Positions 26,763 through 34,787 of a DNA stretch of 42,347 nucleotides are shown in pieces; within the stretch, counting starts at the first letter, position 1; each line of letters opens with the position of its first letter. The stretch is from Gloeocapsopsis crepidinum LEGE 06123 (lineage in GTDB: Bacteria; Cyanobacteriota; Cyanobacteriia; Cyanobacteriales; Chroococcidiopsidaceae): positions 1 to 42,347 of the forward strand of contig NZ_JADEWN010000056.1 in the NCBI RefSeq assembly GCF_015207655.1, read 5' to 3'. A program made the translations under genes and the position numbers. The notes beneath the pieces are model-generated. The model was not told the origin of the DNA. It ran no database searches and worked only from the letters and a program-made list of their open reading frames with translations.

Positions 26763-28424
26763 TTAGCCAACAAGCACTGAAGATAAATCTAGTAACGCCT
26801 TGCCCTCGCAATACTCAGGAATTGGAGCATCCATAAGCTTCAAAATTGTTGGTGCAAGATCTAGCGCATGACCCAGGGGTAATGTAGAACCAGAAGCAAT
26901 TCCAGGTCCCTTAGCAATTAGGAAACCTTGCGAACGATGACTACCTGTCCGAAAATAGGGTACTGGACCAATACGTCCCACCGTAGGACTATCCACAACA
27001 TCTGCAGCATGATCTTCTTGCCAAATGACTACTAAGTCAGCATCCGGTAGCTTAGGATCAACATCAATTGCTGATTGCCGCGTGCGAATAATATTTTTGA
27101 CTATGGGCGTACCAGTTCGACTATTTCTTAATGCATAAAGTTCTTGGCTTAATTGATCGCAAAGGGCTTCGTACTCTGATGGTGCAACAATTCCTTCAGA
27201 TTCTCTTCCTTGTAAATTGATGCGAATATAACCTTCTGAAAAACTTGGCAACGCAAATGCTTTCATTTGAGACCAAAATGGTTTATACCAAACTGCGGGT
27301 TGGTAGTACAAAGGATCTGATTGCGCTTGTAATTGGAAGGGAGAAATTAAATCGAACTGTTGAGAATTACCAAAAAGCGGCTCAAGGTAATTGAATAATT
27401 TAGTCGGAGTGTTGCGGCGCAACGCTCTTTTCAATGGATTAGAGTCATGTTTTAAGCTCCAAAGCATACCCAGCGGTCCCCGCTGAATACGTGCTCCAGT
27501 GAAGGGATGTTTTAACGCTGTTCCCAGTTGTCCTGCAGCTATTCCTACACGTGCTGGAAAACTAAATCGATAGAGCAACTCTGGTAAAAACACCATACTG
27601 GGTAAATCCATAACATTGGCACCCATGCCATGATCGGCAAAAATCAAGATGCGAGCATTTTCTGGGGCTTTAGTTAAGATTTCACCAATGGCTTGGTCTA
27701 TAGCTTGGAAAACTTCTAGTAAAGGATCTCCAGAAGGGCGATTCAATAGCGCATATAAAGGGTGATCTGATTGACTAAGATGCCAAAAATAGTGCCCTGC
27801 TGAATGAGTTTCACCAAAGATTGTTAAAAATAAGTCCCAATCTTCTCTTTGCAATAGTTCTTGACAAATAGCAGAACGACGCGAGATCCCAACCTCAAGA
27901 TTTTTTTGCAGGCGTTTCAAGGCAGCTACATCCAGACAACTTGCATGATCTTTATGCAATGCTGGATGTTCTCCATACTTATCAATCAGTTGCTGTAGTA
28001 GTTGTGATGGTTGAGATTCACTAGATGTTAAAGGAGCATGCGCTCCCCAAGCAAAAACCTGTACGCCATTTACTTGATTGGAGGGTCTAGAATGGGGCAG
28101 GTCAAATATTCCTACCTTATATTCATCTCCTAATGTATAAAAAGGTGGGTACTCAGCAAAATCGTAAGCACCAATTTCGTCTATCTCATAAGTTCCTTGG
28201 CGAAGTTTAATAGGTGCCCAATACCCAGTCTTCTGCGGCGAACACCCTGTCAAAAAAGTTGTCCAAGGCGTTTCTGCTCTGTAATAATTGAAATTGTGTA
28301 ATCGATTATAGGCACCCTGCTCCTTCAAACTACGTAGATTTTTTAAGTATCCTTGAGAAATCCATTTTTCAATCAACGCTGGTTCAGCTGCATCCAAGCC
28401 AATTGCAATAACAGGAGTTTTCAT
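26763..28424 (-). CDS. Alkaline-phosphatase-superfamily phosphodiesterase-like protein
   Basis: A 553-residue protein of the type I phosphodiesterase/nucleotide pyrophosphatase branch of the alkaline phosphatase superfamily. Metal-site and nucleophile features are VIAIGLDAAEP (D11), AETPWTTFLTGCSPQKTG near 50-67 (nucleophile threonine after the tryptophan), the histidine-containing GETHSAGHYFWH region, ILIFADHGMG near 255-264 and GSHRSQGFLIAKGPG near 501-515. No signal peptide is visible, so it is probably cytoplasmic. The superfamily hydrolyses phosphate or sulfate esters. It leads the minus-strand unit with Wzz- and Wzy-like genes, suggesting a role in modifying or recycling a polysaccharide intermediate. 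The actual substrate cannot be inferred. Confidence 0.8.
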   Translation of the reverse strand: MKTPVIAIGLDAAEPALIEKWISQGYLKNLRSLKEQGAYNRLHNFNYYRAETPWTTFLTGCSPQKTGYWAPIKLRQGTYEIDEIGAYDFAEYPPFYTLGDEYKVGIFDLPHSRPSNQVNGVQVFAWGAHAPLTSSESQPSQLLQQLIDKYGEHPALHKDHASCLDVAALKRLQKNLEVGISRRSAICQELLQREDWDLFLTIFGETHSAGHYFWHLSQSDHPLYALLNRPSGDPLLEVFQAIDQAIGEILTKAPENARILIFADHGMGANVMDLPSMVFLPELLYRFSFPARVGIAAGQLGTALKHPFTGARIQRGPLGMLWSLKHDSNPLKRALRRNTPTKLFNYLEPLFGNSQQFDLISPFQLQAQSDPLYYQPAVWYKPFWSQMKAFALPSFSEGYIRINLQGRESEGIVAPSEYEALCDQLSQELYALRNSRTGTPIVKNIIRTRQSAIDVDPKLPDADLVVIWQEDHAADVVDSPTVGRIGPVPYFRTGSHRSQGFLIAKGPGIASGSTLPLGHALDLAPTILKLMDAPIPEYCEGKALLDLSSVLVG

Positions 28425-30147
28425 ATCAACACTAGTTAATCAATGTAATTCAAAAGAATAAATACAAATAAAACCTTAGATCTTACAAACAAAGTCATGA
28501 CTAGCCGCAGTCAATGATGCGATTAAGATGTATTAATAAATGTATTGCAAGTAGTTCAGCGAAGCTTTGTTTCTAGGTTTAACTAAGAGAGCATCTGTCG
28601 AATAAAAGTACTGTAATTGTTAGTCAATGCTTACTGAATAGTTAAACTCACTTTTATGTTCACTTCAGTATCTTCCTCTGAAAGCATAAGGTTGTCGATA
28701 CAGATAAATTCAGTATTTTTATATGTAAGAATTAGTCTGTGGTGAATGAGATAGTTGTGATTGGTACTTTTCTAGTAGCTCTGCTGCGATCGCAAAAAAG
28801 TGTAGCAATTGCTTGAGGTCTTTGGCACTCTCTTTAATCTCTAGTTTACACATCTGTCATATCTGCTTCTAAAACCCAACAGAAGTTTGATATTATCTGC
28901 ATTCCTTCCTTAAAAGATTGGTACTATTCAGGCAAGTAGTAGATACGGTAGAGAAAAATGCACACGCTGTGATGGTAATTTACATTGCACATTATGCTAG
29001 TTAATGGTTAATTATTGCTACCCTAGCCATTAACTATTGACTTATAACTATCTTTAATTCTATCTACTTACTTATGTGATTAAATAAGTTTCAATTAGTG
29101 TGTCACATAATAACTACACAATAGTAATGTTTTATTGTAATGAAATTATATAACTATGCTATTGGAGTAAAGAACTTGAGTTCATAACAGACAACATACT
29201 AACTTATGCTTCCTTCTACACATATACACTTTTAAATAGAAAAATTTTATTCAATGCTACACAGCATTTAGTTGCTCAGATTTTTGACCTTCTCATGTAC
29301 GAGATTAACAATATTACTGTTTAACTATGTTATGTATTTAGTTATACATTTGAACCATATTACTATCAAAGTAGATTTGATAGAATTAGTAGTAGATGTA
29401 AAATATTAATGATTTAATTAATCTTTATTAACTCTCTAGAAAAGTTTTCTAGATAACATACTTATAAAAGCAGTATAACTTAATGTAGTACTTGTTGAAC
29501 CTGCTCAAAACCTAATTTGGTGAAAAAATCTATGTCAGTCCTAATACACATGCCTATATTACTAAGCAGGATTATTTAGAACTTTTCTATTATAAATTCT
29601 TGCTTGATAGCTTGATTCAAACCTAATGTATTTCTGCTTCACTAAACGCAAAGAATTGTGATTTAAATCACTGACATTAAGTAATAATTAATTTAAGAGT
29701 TGGTGTAGTGGTGAATCAGCTAAAGGTAGCCATAGATAAGACAGCATAAGTGTATTCCTTTAAATTTTTCTTTTTACCTTAATACAGGTAAAGTTGGTTG
29801 CTTAGCTGAAGTTATCGGCAAGCTTCAGCTATTGCGGTGATGTAACGTAATAACTAGAGGTTGATGATTAGATCATTGCTTAGGTTAGTACCGTCCTTTG
29901 TGAATTTGGTAAATGTGAAAAAGTAGAGCTGTTGTGAAACGCTTTTCTTCTATATCTCCCAAAATCTATGAGAACAATGCCTTTAAAATTAACTTGATTT
30001 CTACTTAGGAAGACATTGATAGTATGCTGTTATTTCATTTCAATAGTTCAATGACTTCAACATTAGACTACAACTGTAGAAAAGCCATAGATATACAGCA
30101 AATTAGTTAGCTTTGATAGATAACTGCTAGCCTTTTATAGCCAAGCT
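28425..30147. other. 1.7-kb gene-poor AT-rich region
   Basis: No open frame here looks like a gene. The stretch contains leader element g (28694-28713, minus), one HIP1 site near 28786, a TTAATGGTTAATT-type run near 28997-29045 similar to one at 7297-7330, and a partial plus-strand likeness to the leader element at 29579-29598. No tRNA, terminator or repeat array is apparent. It marks the boundary between the polysaccharide locus and the more HIP1-rich right part. Confidence 0.55.
28694..28713 (-). promoter_or_regulatory. Leader element copy g
   Basis: On the minus strand it reads CTGAATTTATCTGTATCGAC, 18 of 20 matches. It is about 270 bp upstream of the start at 28424 and points toward it. 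It is the only strong copy on the minus strand, and it precedes the only clearly multi-gene minus-strand unit of the polysaccharide locus. Confidence 0.6.
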
Positions 30148-30540
30148 TTACTCTCTAGAATATGCTTGTAATCCTAATAACACCAAATGAGTCAGCATTT
30201 CTATTTGCGATCGCTGGCTTGTAACTGCAAGCTGATTAACTTGCTCAATAGGTATCTGTTGTTGTAGTAACGCTAAAGATTGCTCTAATTCTTGAGCTAA
30301 AGTGCGGTTGTTACTACGAGCATTGTCTCGCAATTGTTGACCAACGGGTGACAACAATAGAAAGCTTAACAAACCAGAAATAAACCCAGAACGAGAGTTG
30401 CGTTCGCGCTGTGCTTGAATCTGAATAGCTCTTAGCAGTTCTTCTGACATATAAAAGGTGGGACGACTTGTTGCATCAGGATTGTGTCGTCCGTAACCAT
30501 TAGTTCTCGCTTTATCTTCTGAATGTGGAGGATACATCAA
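30148..30540 (-). CDS. Small hypothetical protein, possible ribbon-helix-helix
   Basis: A 130-residue protein I do not firmly recognise. Residues about 27-53 (RPTFYMSEELLRAIQIQAQRERNSRSGFISG) look like a CopG/Arc-type ribbon-helix-helix: a short strand, a helix, a turn with Ser-Arg-Ser, then a second helix. A hydrophobic segment (GLLSFLLLSPVG) and a glutamine-rich helix follow. If the fold is right it would bind DNA as a dimer, perhaps regulating itself or the divergent neighbour. The start has no clear Shine-Dalgarno sequence, though AGAG lies 6-9 bases upstream. It contains a HIP1 site, consistent with resident chromosomal DNA. Confidence 0.5.
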   Translation of the reverse strand: MMYPPHSEDKARTNGYGRHNPDATSRPTFYMSEELLRAIQIQAQRERNSRSGFISGLLSFLLLSPVGQQLRDNARSNNRTLAQELEQSLALLQQQIPIEQVNQLAVTSQRSQIEMLTHLVLLGLQAYSRE

Positions 30541-31004
30541 GCTCTCTTTTAATAAACACTTACTTCCTTATGTATCAATTTTATAAATATGGCTAGTCAA
30601 TAAAGTTCTGGAAATCAAGATAATAAACTCTGTTAATGAAATATGAAAGTTCTGAAACAAAAATTACAACAAAAGGTTATGGTTAATTAGTTGCGTATTT
30701 CTTCGTTAAGAGAGCACTAAATTCTGTAAAGTATGAGTTTTTTTATGAACTTTAGCAAAATTACTTACTAATTGTTTTCTAAAGAACAGTTTTGCTATAT
30801 TATTGTTTACTAAAGTATGATTTATAACTGCGATACTTCACCTTAAAATCCCGTCAATATGATGGTACAAAGAGTATTCTTCTCATCCCGAATAATCTAT
30901 TTTTTCTTCAGTAGTCTAGCCTTACTGAATTAGAAAAATAAAATATTTAATCAGAAACTTTGTTCTGCGGTAGAGCAACAAACTGTAAGCAAGTAGAGGT
31001 AAAG
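30541..31004. other. Divergent intergenic region
   Basis: About 460 AT-rich bases between the small protein gene (minus) and the STAND-WD40 gene (plus). No gene or leader element is visible. It should carry promoters for both directions. Confidence 0.5.
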
Positions 31005-34000
31005 ATGAACTATTCGGAATCTGACTTAGACTTAGATAGTAAAGAAGAATTTAAGGCTGCAGATATTGCCGTTTTTGCTACAAAAGGAAGTTATTTAACA
31101 GATATACAAAAAATTATTCTCAAGGGCGCTTGGTTAGGTTATACATATGAAGAGATTGCTGACAAAGAGGGATACAGTGACAACTATTTGAAACGTGACG
31201 TCGGACCTAGATTATGGAAAATTCTTTCCGATGCTTTAGGAGAAAAAGTTAGTAAAAAGAACTTTCGCACCGCGTTGCAGCGAAAATTAGAAGAAGTAAA
31301 ATCGTTACCACCTCAAGAAAGAAAGTTTACAGAAACTCAGAGGGATTGGGGAGAAGCAGCAGATGTGGCAATTTTCTATGGTCGTACTCATGAGATATCT
31401 GCATTAGAGCAATGGATAGTTAGCGATCGCTGTCGTGTAGTCACAATTTTAGGTAGAGGAGGCATTGGCAAAACAGCCTTATCGGTTAAGTTAGCCCAGC
31501 AGGTACAAGACAAGTTTGAGTATGTTATTTGGCGATCCCTACACCATGCTCCACCAATTAAAGATACCTTGGCAGAACTCATTTATTTTCTTTCGCAAAA
31601 CAAAGAAACTGATTTACCAGAAAATATTAGTTTACGTGTTTTAAGACTACTAGATTACCTACGCAAACACCGCTGTCTGCTTGTGCTTGATGGTTTTGAT
31701 ACTATTTTACATAACAATAATAACAAAGAATTTCACCGAGAATCCGAAGGTTACTCACAGTTGATTGGGTGTATAGGAGAAACATTGCATCAAAGTTGTT
31801 TGCTATTAACTAGTCGAGAGAAGCCAAGAGATTTGTTTTTGGAAGAAGGCGAACAACGCATAAAAACATTGTACTTAGGTGGGTTAAACCTAGAAGAAGG
31901 TCAGCAAATTATTAAATCTAGCCAATTGTATGGAACTGAGGCAAGCTTTGAAAAAATCATGAAAATTTATGGGGGCAATCCTTTGTTATTAAAGATGGTT
32001 GCTCCTATTATTCAAGATGTCTTTGATGGTAATGTTACAGACTTCTTAAATTCAGGTAAAACAGTTTTTAGCAATATTAAAAATCTCTTCGACCAAGATT
32101 TTGAGCGTCTATCAGGGATGGAGCAAGATATTATGTACTGGTTAGCAATTAACCGCAAGCCAGTTTCCTTACGAGAACTAACCGAAGATATTCTTCAAGA
32201 AGTGCACCCTCTAGAGTTAGCCGAGGCTCTAGAGTCCCTGCGACAACGTGCGTTGATTGAAAAGTATTCAGGACTATTTACACAACAACCTGCGATCGCT
32301 GAATATGTGACAGATCGCTTTATTAAGCAAATCTGTGTAGAGTTGAAGACACAACAACTAGTGCTTTTCAGAAGTCATGCCTTAGTAAAAGCTCAAGCAA
32401 AAGAATATATTAGAAATGCACAAACTCGCTACATTTTGCAACCAATAATTAATCAGCTTTTTGCTGACATGGGAAGTCGCAAAAGTATTACCAATCACCT
32501 CAACAAAATTATCAAAAGCTTGCAAGAGCGATCGCCGCTGCAACCAGGGTATACCGGAGGTAATATCCTCAATCTTCTGTGTCATATGCAAGTTGACCTT
32601 AATGGATATGACTTCTCTCATCTAAACATATGGCAAGCTTGTCTTGATATTGATTTACATCAGGTGAACTTGGCGTCCTCAAATGTAGATAAATCGGTCT
32701 TCTTAGCAAACTTTGGTAGTCTTCTAGCAATCGAATTTAGTTCTAATGGACAATTTTTGACTGTGGTTGATACCAGTGGTGCAACATACATTTGGCACGT
32801 TCCTCAGATGAAGCTACAACACCTGAATAAGGGATGCAATACATGGTTGCGTGTCGCAACTATAAGTCCAGATGGGCAAACACTGGTTTTTGCTAGCGAT
32901 CGCACAGTGAAGTTGGGTGATATAAATACAGGTCAATGTCTCAAATCTTTGCACGGACATCTTAATCCAGTCTGCGCGATCGCGGTAAGTTCTGACAGTC
33001 AAGTTCTTGCGAGTGCAAGTTGTGATGGCATCAAACTATGGTCTGCGGATACTGGAGAATCTATTGCCACATTGCGCGGAGGTGTGAATCAGATAACCTC
33101 ATTGACGTTCAGTCCTAATGGTGAAATTCTGATCAGTGCTAGCAGCACTGGAACAATCGAGTTATGGTCTGTTAACTCGCAACAACGGCTGACAACTTTG
33201 CAACAGCATACCGGCAAAATTCTATCAATGGCAATGAGTCCCGACGGTCAAATCTTAGCCAGTGGGAGTAGCGATCGCACAGCCAAACTTTGGTCAGTCA
33301 GCACAGGTGAATGTCTCAAGACACTACAAGACCATACACGCGAAGTTCAATCAGTAGCGTTTAGTCCCGACGGTCAAATCTTAGCCAGTGGGAGTAGCGA
33401 TCGCACAGCCAAACTTTGGTCAGTCAACACAGGTAAATGTCTCAAAACCTTAAAAGGACACACAAGTCAAGTCCGAGCAGTTACTTTTAATCCTGATGGT
33501 CAAACACTAGCAAGCAGTAGTAACGACCAAAAGATCAAATTATGGGAGATGAGTACTGGTCAATGCATTAAAACCTTAAACGCTCATCAGAACTGGGCTG
33601 CATCCCTCGCTTTTAGCCCTAATGGGCTGATGGCAAGTGGTAGCAATGACACATCTATAAGATTGTGGAATCCTCAAGATGGCGAAAATATCAAAATCTT
33701 GCCAGGTCATACTAGCCGAGTACAGTCGGTTGCTTTCAGCCCAGATAATCAGACTTTAGTGAGTGCCAGCAACGATCAAACATTAAGATTATGGTCAGTT
33801 AACACGGGTGAATGTCTGACAACCTTACATGGGCATCAAGATCAAGTGCGTTCGGTGGCGTTTCTTCCCGATAGCTTGACGATTGTGAGTGGTAGTGATG
33901 ACTGTACCGTAAAGTTATGGGATGTCACAACAGGAGAATGCTTGAGGACAATGCATCATCCTAGCCAGGTACGTACAATTACAGTGAGTTTAGATGGTCA

Positions 34001-34553
34001 AATCATCATTAGTGGTAGCACTGATCGAACTGTGAGAGTTTGGCACGTTTCTACTAATCAATGCTACCAAGCTCTACACGGACATACAGCTAGCATCAAG
34101 TCTGTCGCTTTGAGTCCTGATGGTCAGATTTTAGCAAGCGGCAGTGACGATGGTATTGTTAAGCTTTGGGATGTCAAGACAGGTCAGTGTTTGCAGTCAC
34201 TTTCAGCCGATACAAGTACGATATGGACAGTTGTGTTTAGCCCTGATGGTCAAATGTTAGCAACGAATGGCGATCGCTGTAGTGTTAAGCTCTGGGATGT
34301 CACAACGGGTGAATGTTTACAATCGCTGCAAGGACACAAAAGTTGGGTAAGGGCGATCGCCTTTAGTCCTGATGGTCAAGTAGCAAGTAGTAGCCAAGAC
34401 GAAACAATAAAGTTTTGGCATAAGACTGGACAATGTCAGAAAACATTAAGATCTACTAGACCTTATGAAAATATGAACATTACTGATATCGAAGGTTTAA
34501 CCAACGCGCAAAAATCTGCTTTAAAAGCGTTAGGAGCAATTGAGTTATCATAG
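31005..34553 (+). CDS. STAND ATPase with N-terminal HTH-like domain and C-terminal WD40 repeats
   Basis: About 1182 residues. The N-terminal 95 residues contain LTDIQKIILKGAWLGYTYEEIADKEGYSDNYLKRDVGPRLWKILS, a helix-turn-helix-like module common at the front of cyanobacterial STAND proteins (the vMAP type). A STAND/NB-ARC ATPase follows, with P-loop GRGGIGKT near 151-158 and Walker B CLLVLDGFD near 225-233. From about residue 580 to 1150 there are roughly 13-14 WD40 repeats (GHTxxVxSVAFSPDG ... LASGSxDxTxKLWS), forming one or two propellers that sense a ligand or partner. Such proteins act as signalling switches; the target is unknown. ATG 31005 has AGAGG five bases upstream, preferred over TTG at 30960. 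Confidence 0.88.
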   Translation: MNYSESDLDLDSKEEFKAADIAVFATKGSYLTDIQKIILKGAWLGYTYEEIADKEGYSDNYLKRDVGPRLWKILSDALGEKVSKKNFRTALQRKLEEVKSLPPQERKFTETQRDWGEAADVAIFYGRTHEISALEQWIVSDRCRVVTILGRGGIGKTALSVKLAQQVQDKFEYVIWRSLHHAPPIKDTLAELIYFLSQNKETDLPENISLRVLRLLDYLRKHRCLLVLDGFDTILHNNNNKEFHRESEGYSQLIGCIGETLHQSCLLLTSREKPRDLFLEEGEQRIKTLYLGGLNLEEGQQIIKSSQLYGTEASFEKIMKIYGGNPLLLKMVAPIIQDVFDGNVTDFLNSGKTVFSNIKNLFDQDFERLSGMEQDIMYWLAINRKPVSLRELTEDILQEVHPLELAEALESLRQRALIEKYSGLFTQQPAIAEYVTDRFIKQICVELKTQQLVLFRSHALVKAQAKEYIRNAQTRYILQPIINQLFADMGSRKSITNHLNKIIKSLQERSPLQPGYTGGNILNLLCHMQVDLNGYDFSHLNIWQACLDIDLHQVNLASSNVDKSVFLANFGSLLAIEFSSNGQFLTVVDTSGATYIWHVPQMKLQHLNKGCNTWLRVATISPDGQTLVFASDRTVKLGDINTGQCLKSLHGHLNPVCAIAVSSDSQVLASASCDGIKLWSADTGESIATLRGGVNQITSLTFSPNGEILISASSTGTIELWSVNSQQRLTTLQQHTGKILSMAMSPDGQILASGSSDRTAKLWSVSTGECLKTLQDHTREVQSVAFSPDGQILASGSSDRTAKLWSVNTGKCLKTLKGHTSQVRAVTFNPDGQTLASSSNDQKIKLWEMSTGQCIKTLNAHQNWAASLAFSPNGLMASGSNDTSIRLWNPQDGENIKILPGHTSRVQSVAFSPDNQTLVSASNDQTLRLWSVNTGECLTTLHGHQDQVRSVAFLPDSLTIVSGSDDCTVKLWDVTTGECLRTMHHPSQVRTITVSLDGQIIISGSTDRTVRVWHVSTNQCYQALHGHTASIKSVALSPDGQILASGSDDGIVKLWDVKTGQCLQSLSADTSTIWTVVFSPDGQMLATNGDRCSVKLWDVTTGECLQSLQGHKSWVRAIAFSPDGQVASSSQDETIKFWHKTGQCQKTLRSTRPYENMNITDIEGLTNAQKSALKALGAIELS
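33237..33300 (+). repeat. Near-identical WD40 unit at DNA level, first copy
   Basis: The stretch starting near 33237 is identical, base for base, to the one starting near 33363, 126 bp (42 codons) later, over more than 60 bp including a HIP1 site. Other WD40 units in the gene are more diverged. This points to recent unit duplication or conversion inside the propeller. Confidence 0.8.
33363..33426 (+). repeat. Near-identical WD40 unit at DNA level, second copy
   Basis: Second copy of the unit at 33237-33300, with identical silent positions. Confidence 0.8.
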
Positions 34554-34643
34554 CCAACATCATGCTAGCTTTTCATTATCCAATTAATCGGATATAACAC
34601 ATTGCTAGAGTAAAAGACAATCAAGAGTTTTGTTCAAGAAAAG

Positions 34644-34669
34644 TAAGGGTTTGGAACACCAAACCCTTA
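34644..34669 (+). terminator. Hairpin terminator of the STAND-WD40 gene
   Basis: TAAGGGTTTGG-AACA-CCAAACCCTTA is a perfect 11-bp stem with a 4-base loop, about 90 bp after the stop codon. The following T-run is short, so termination strength is uncertain. It could also act on the opposite strand, where CTTTTCTTG follows. Confidence 0.65.
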
Positions 34670-34733
34670 TTTGAGATTTATATAGTATCAGTTGCTTCGA
34701 CCACAAGTCCCTTTGCTTTAGGTAAAGAACTTG

Positions 34734-34770
34734 AAAGAAAAAGCCTCTTCTCCTAACATTGAGAGAAGAG
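34734..34770 (-). terminator. Rho-independent terminator of the GT4 gene
   Basis: On the minus strand, an 8-bp perfect stem (CTCTTCTC with GAGAAGAG, at 34745-34752 and 34763-34770) is followed by GCTTTTTCTTTC. It begins about 18 bp after the stop codon of the minus-strand glycosyltransferase gene. Confidence 0.75.
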
Positions 34771-34787
34771 AGGTATTCCAGTTAAAC

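Noticed and set aside
29811-29835. Possible eighth leader element (TTATCGGCAAGCTTCAG likeness to copy e)
   Set aside because: It lacks the CTGAACTT half and has no gene at the usual distance on that strand.
33100-34450. Tandem repeat array, possibly CRISPR-like
   Set aside because: The roughly 126-bp periodicity is in frame and encodes WD40 repeats of one protein.
30148-34553. Two-gene antiphage defence system (small RHH-like protein plus STAND protein)
   Set aside because: The genes are divergent with a 460-bp gap and no other defence genes nearby; STAND-WD40 proteins are common general regulators in cyanobacteria.
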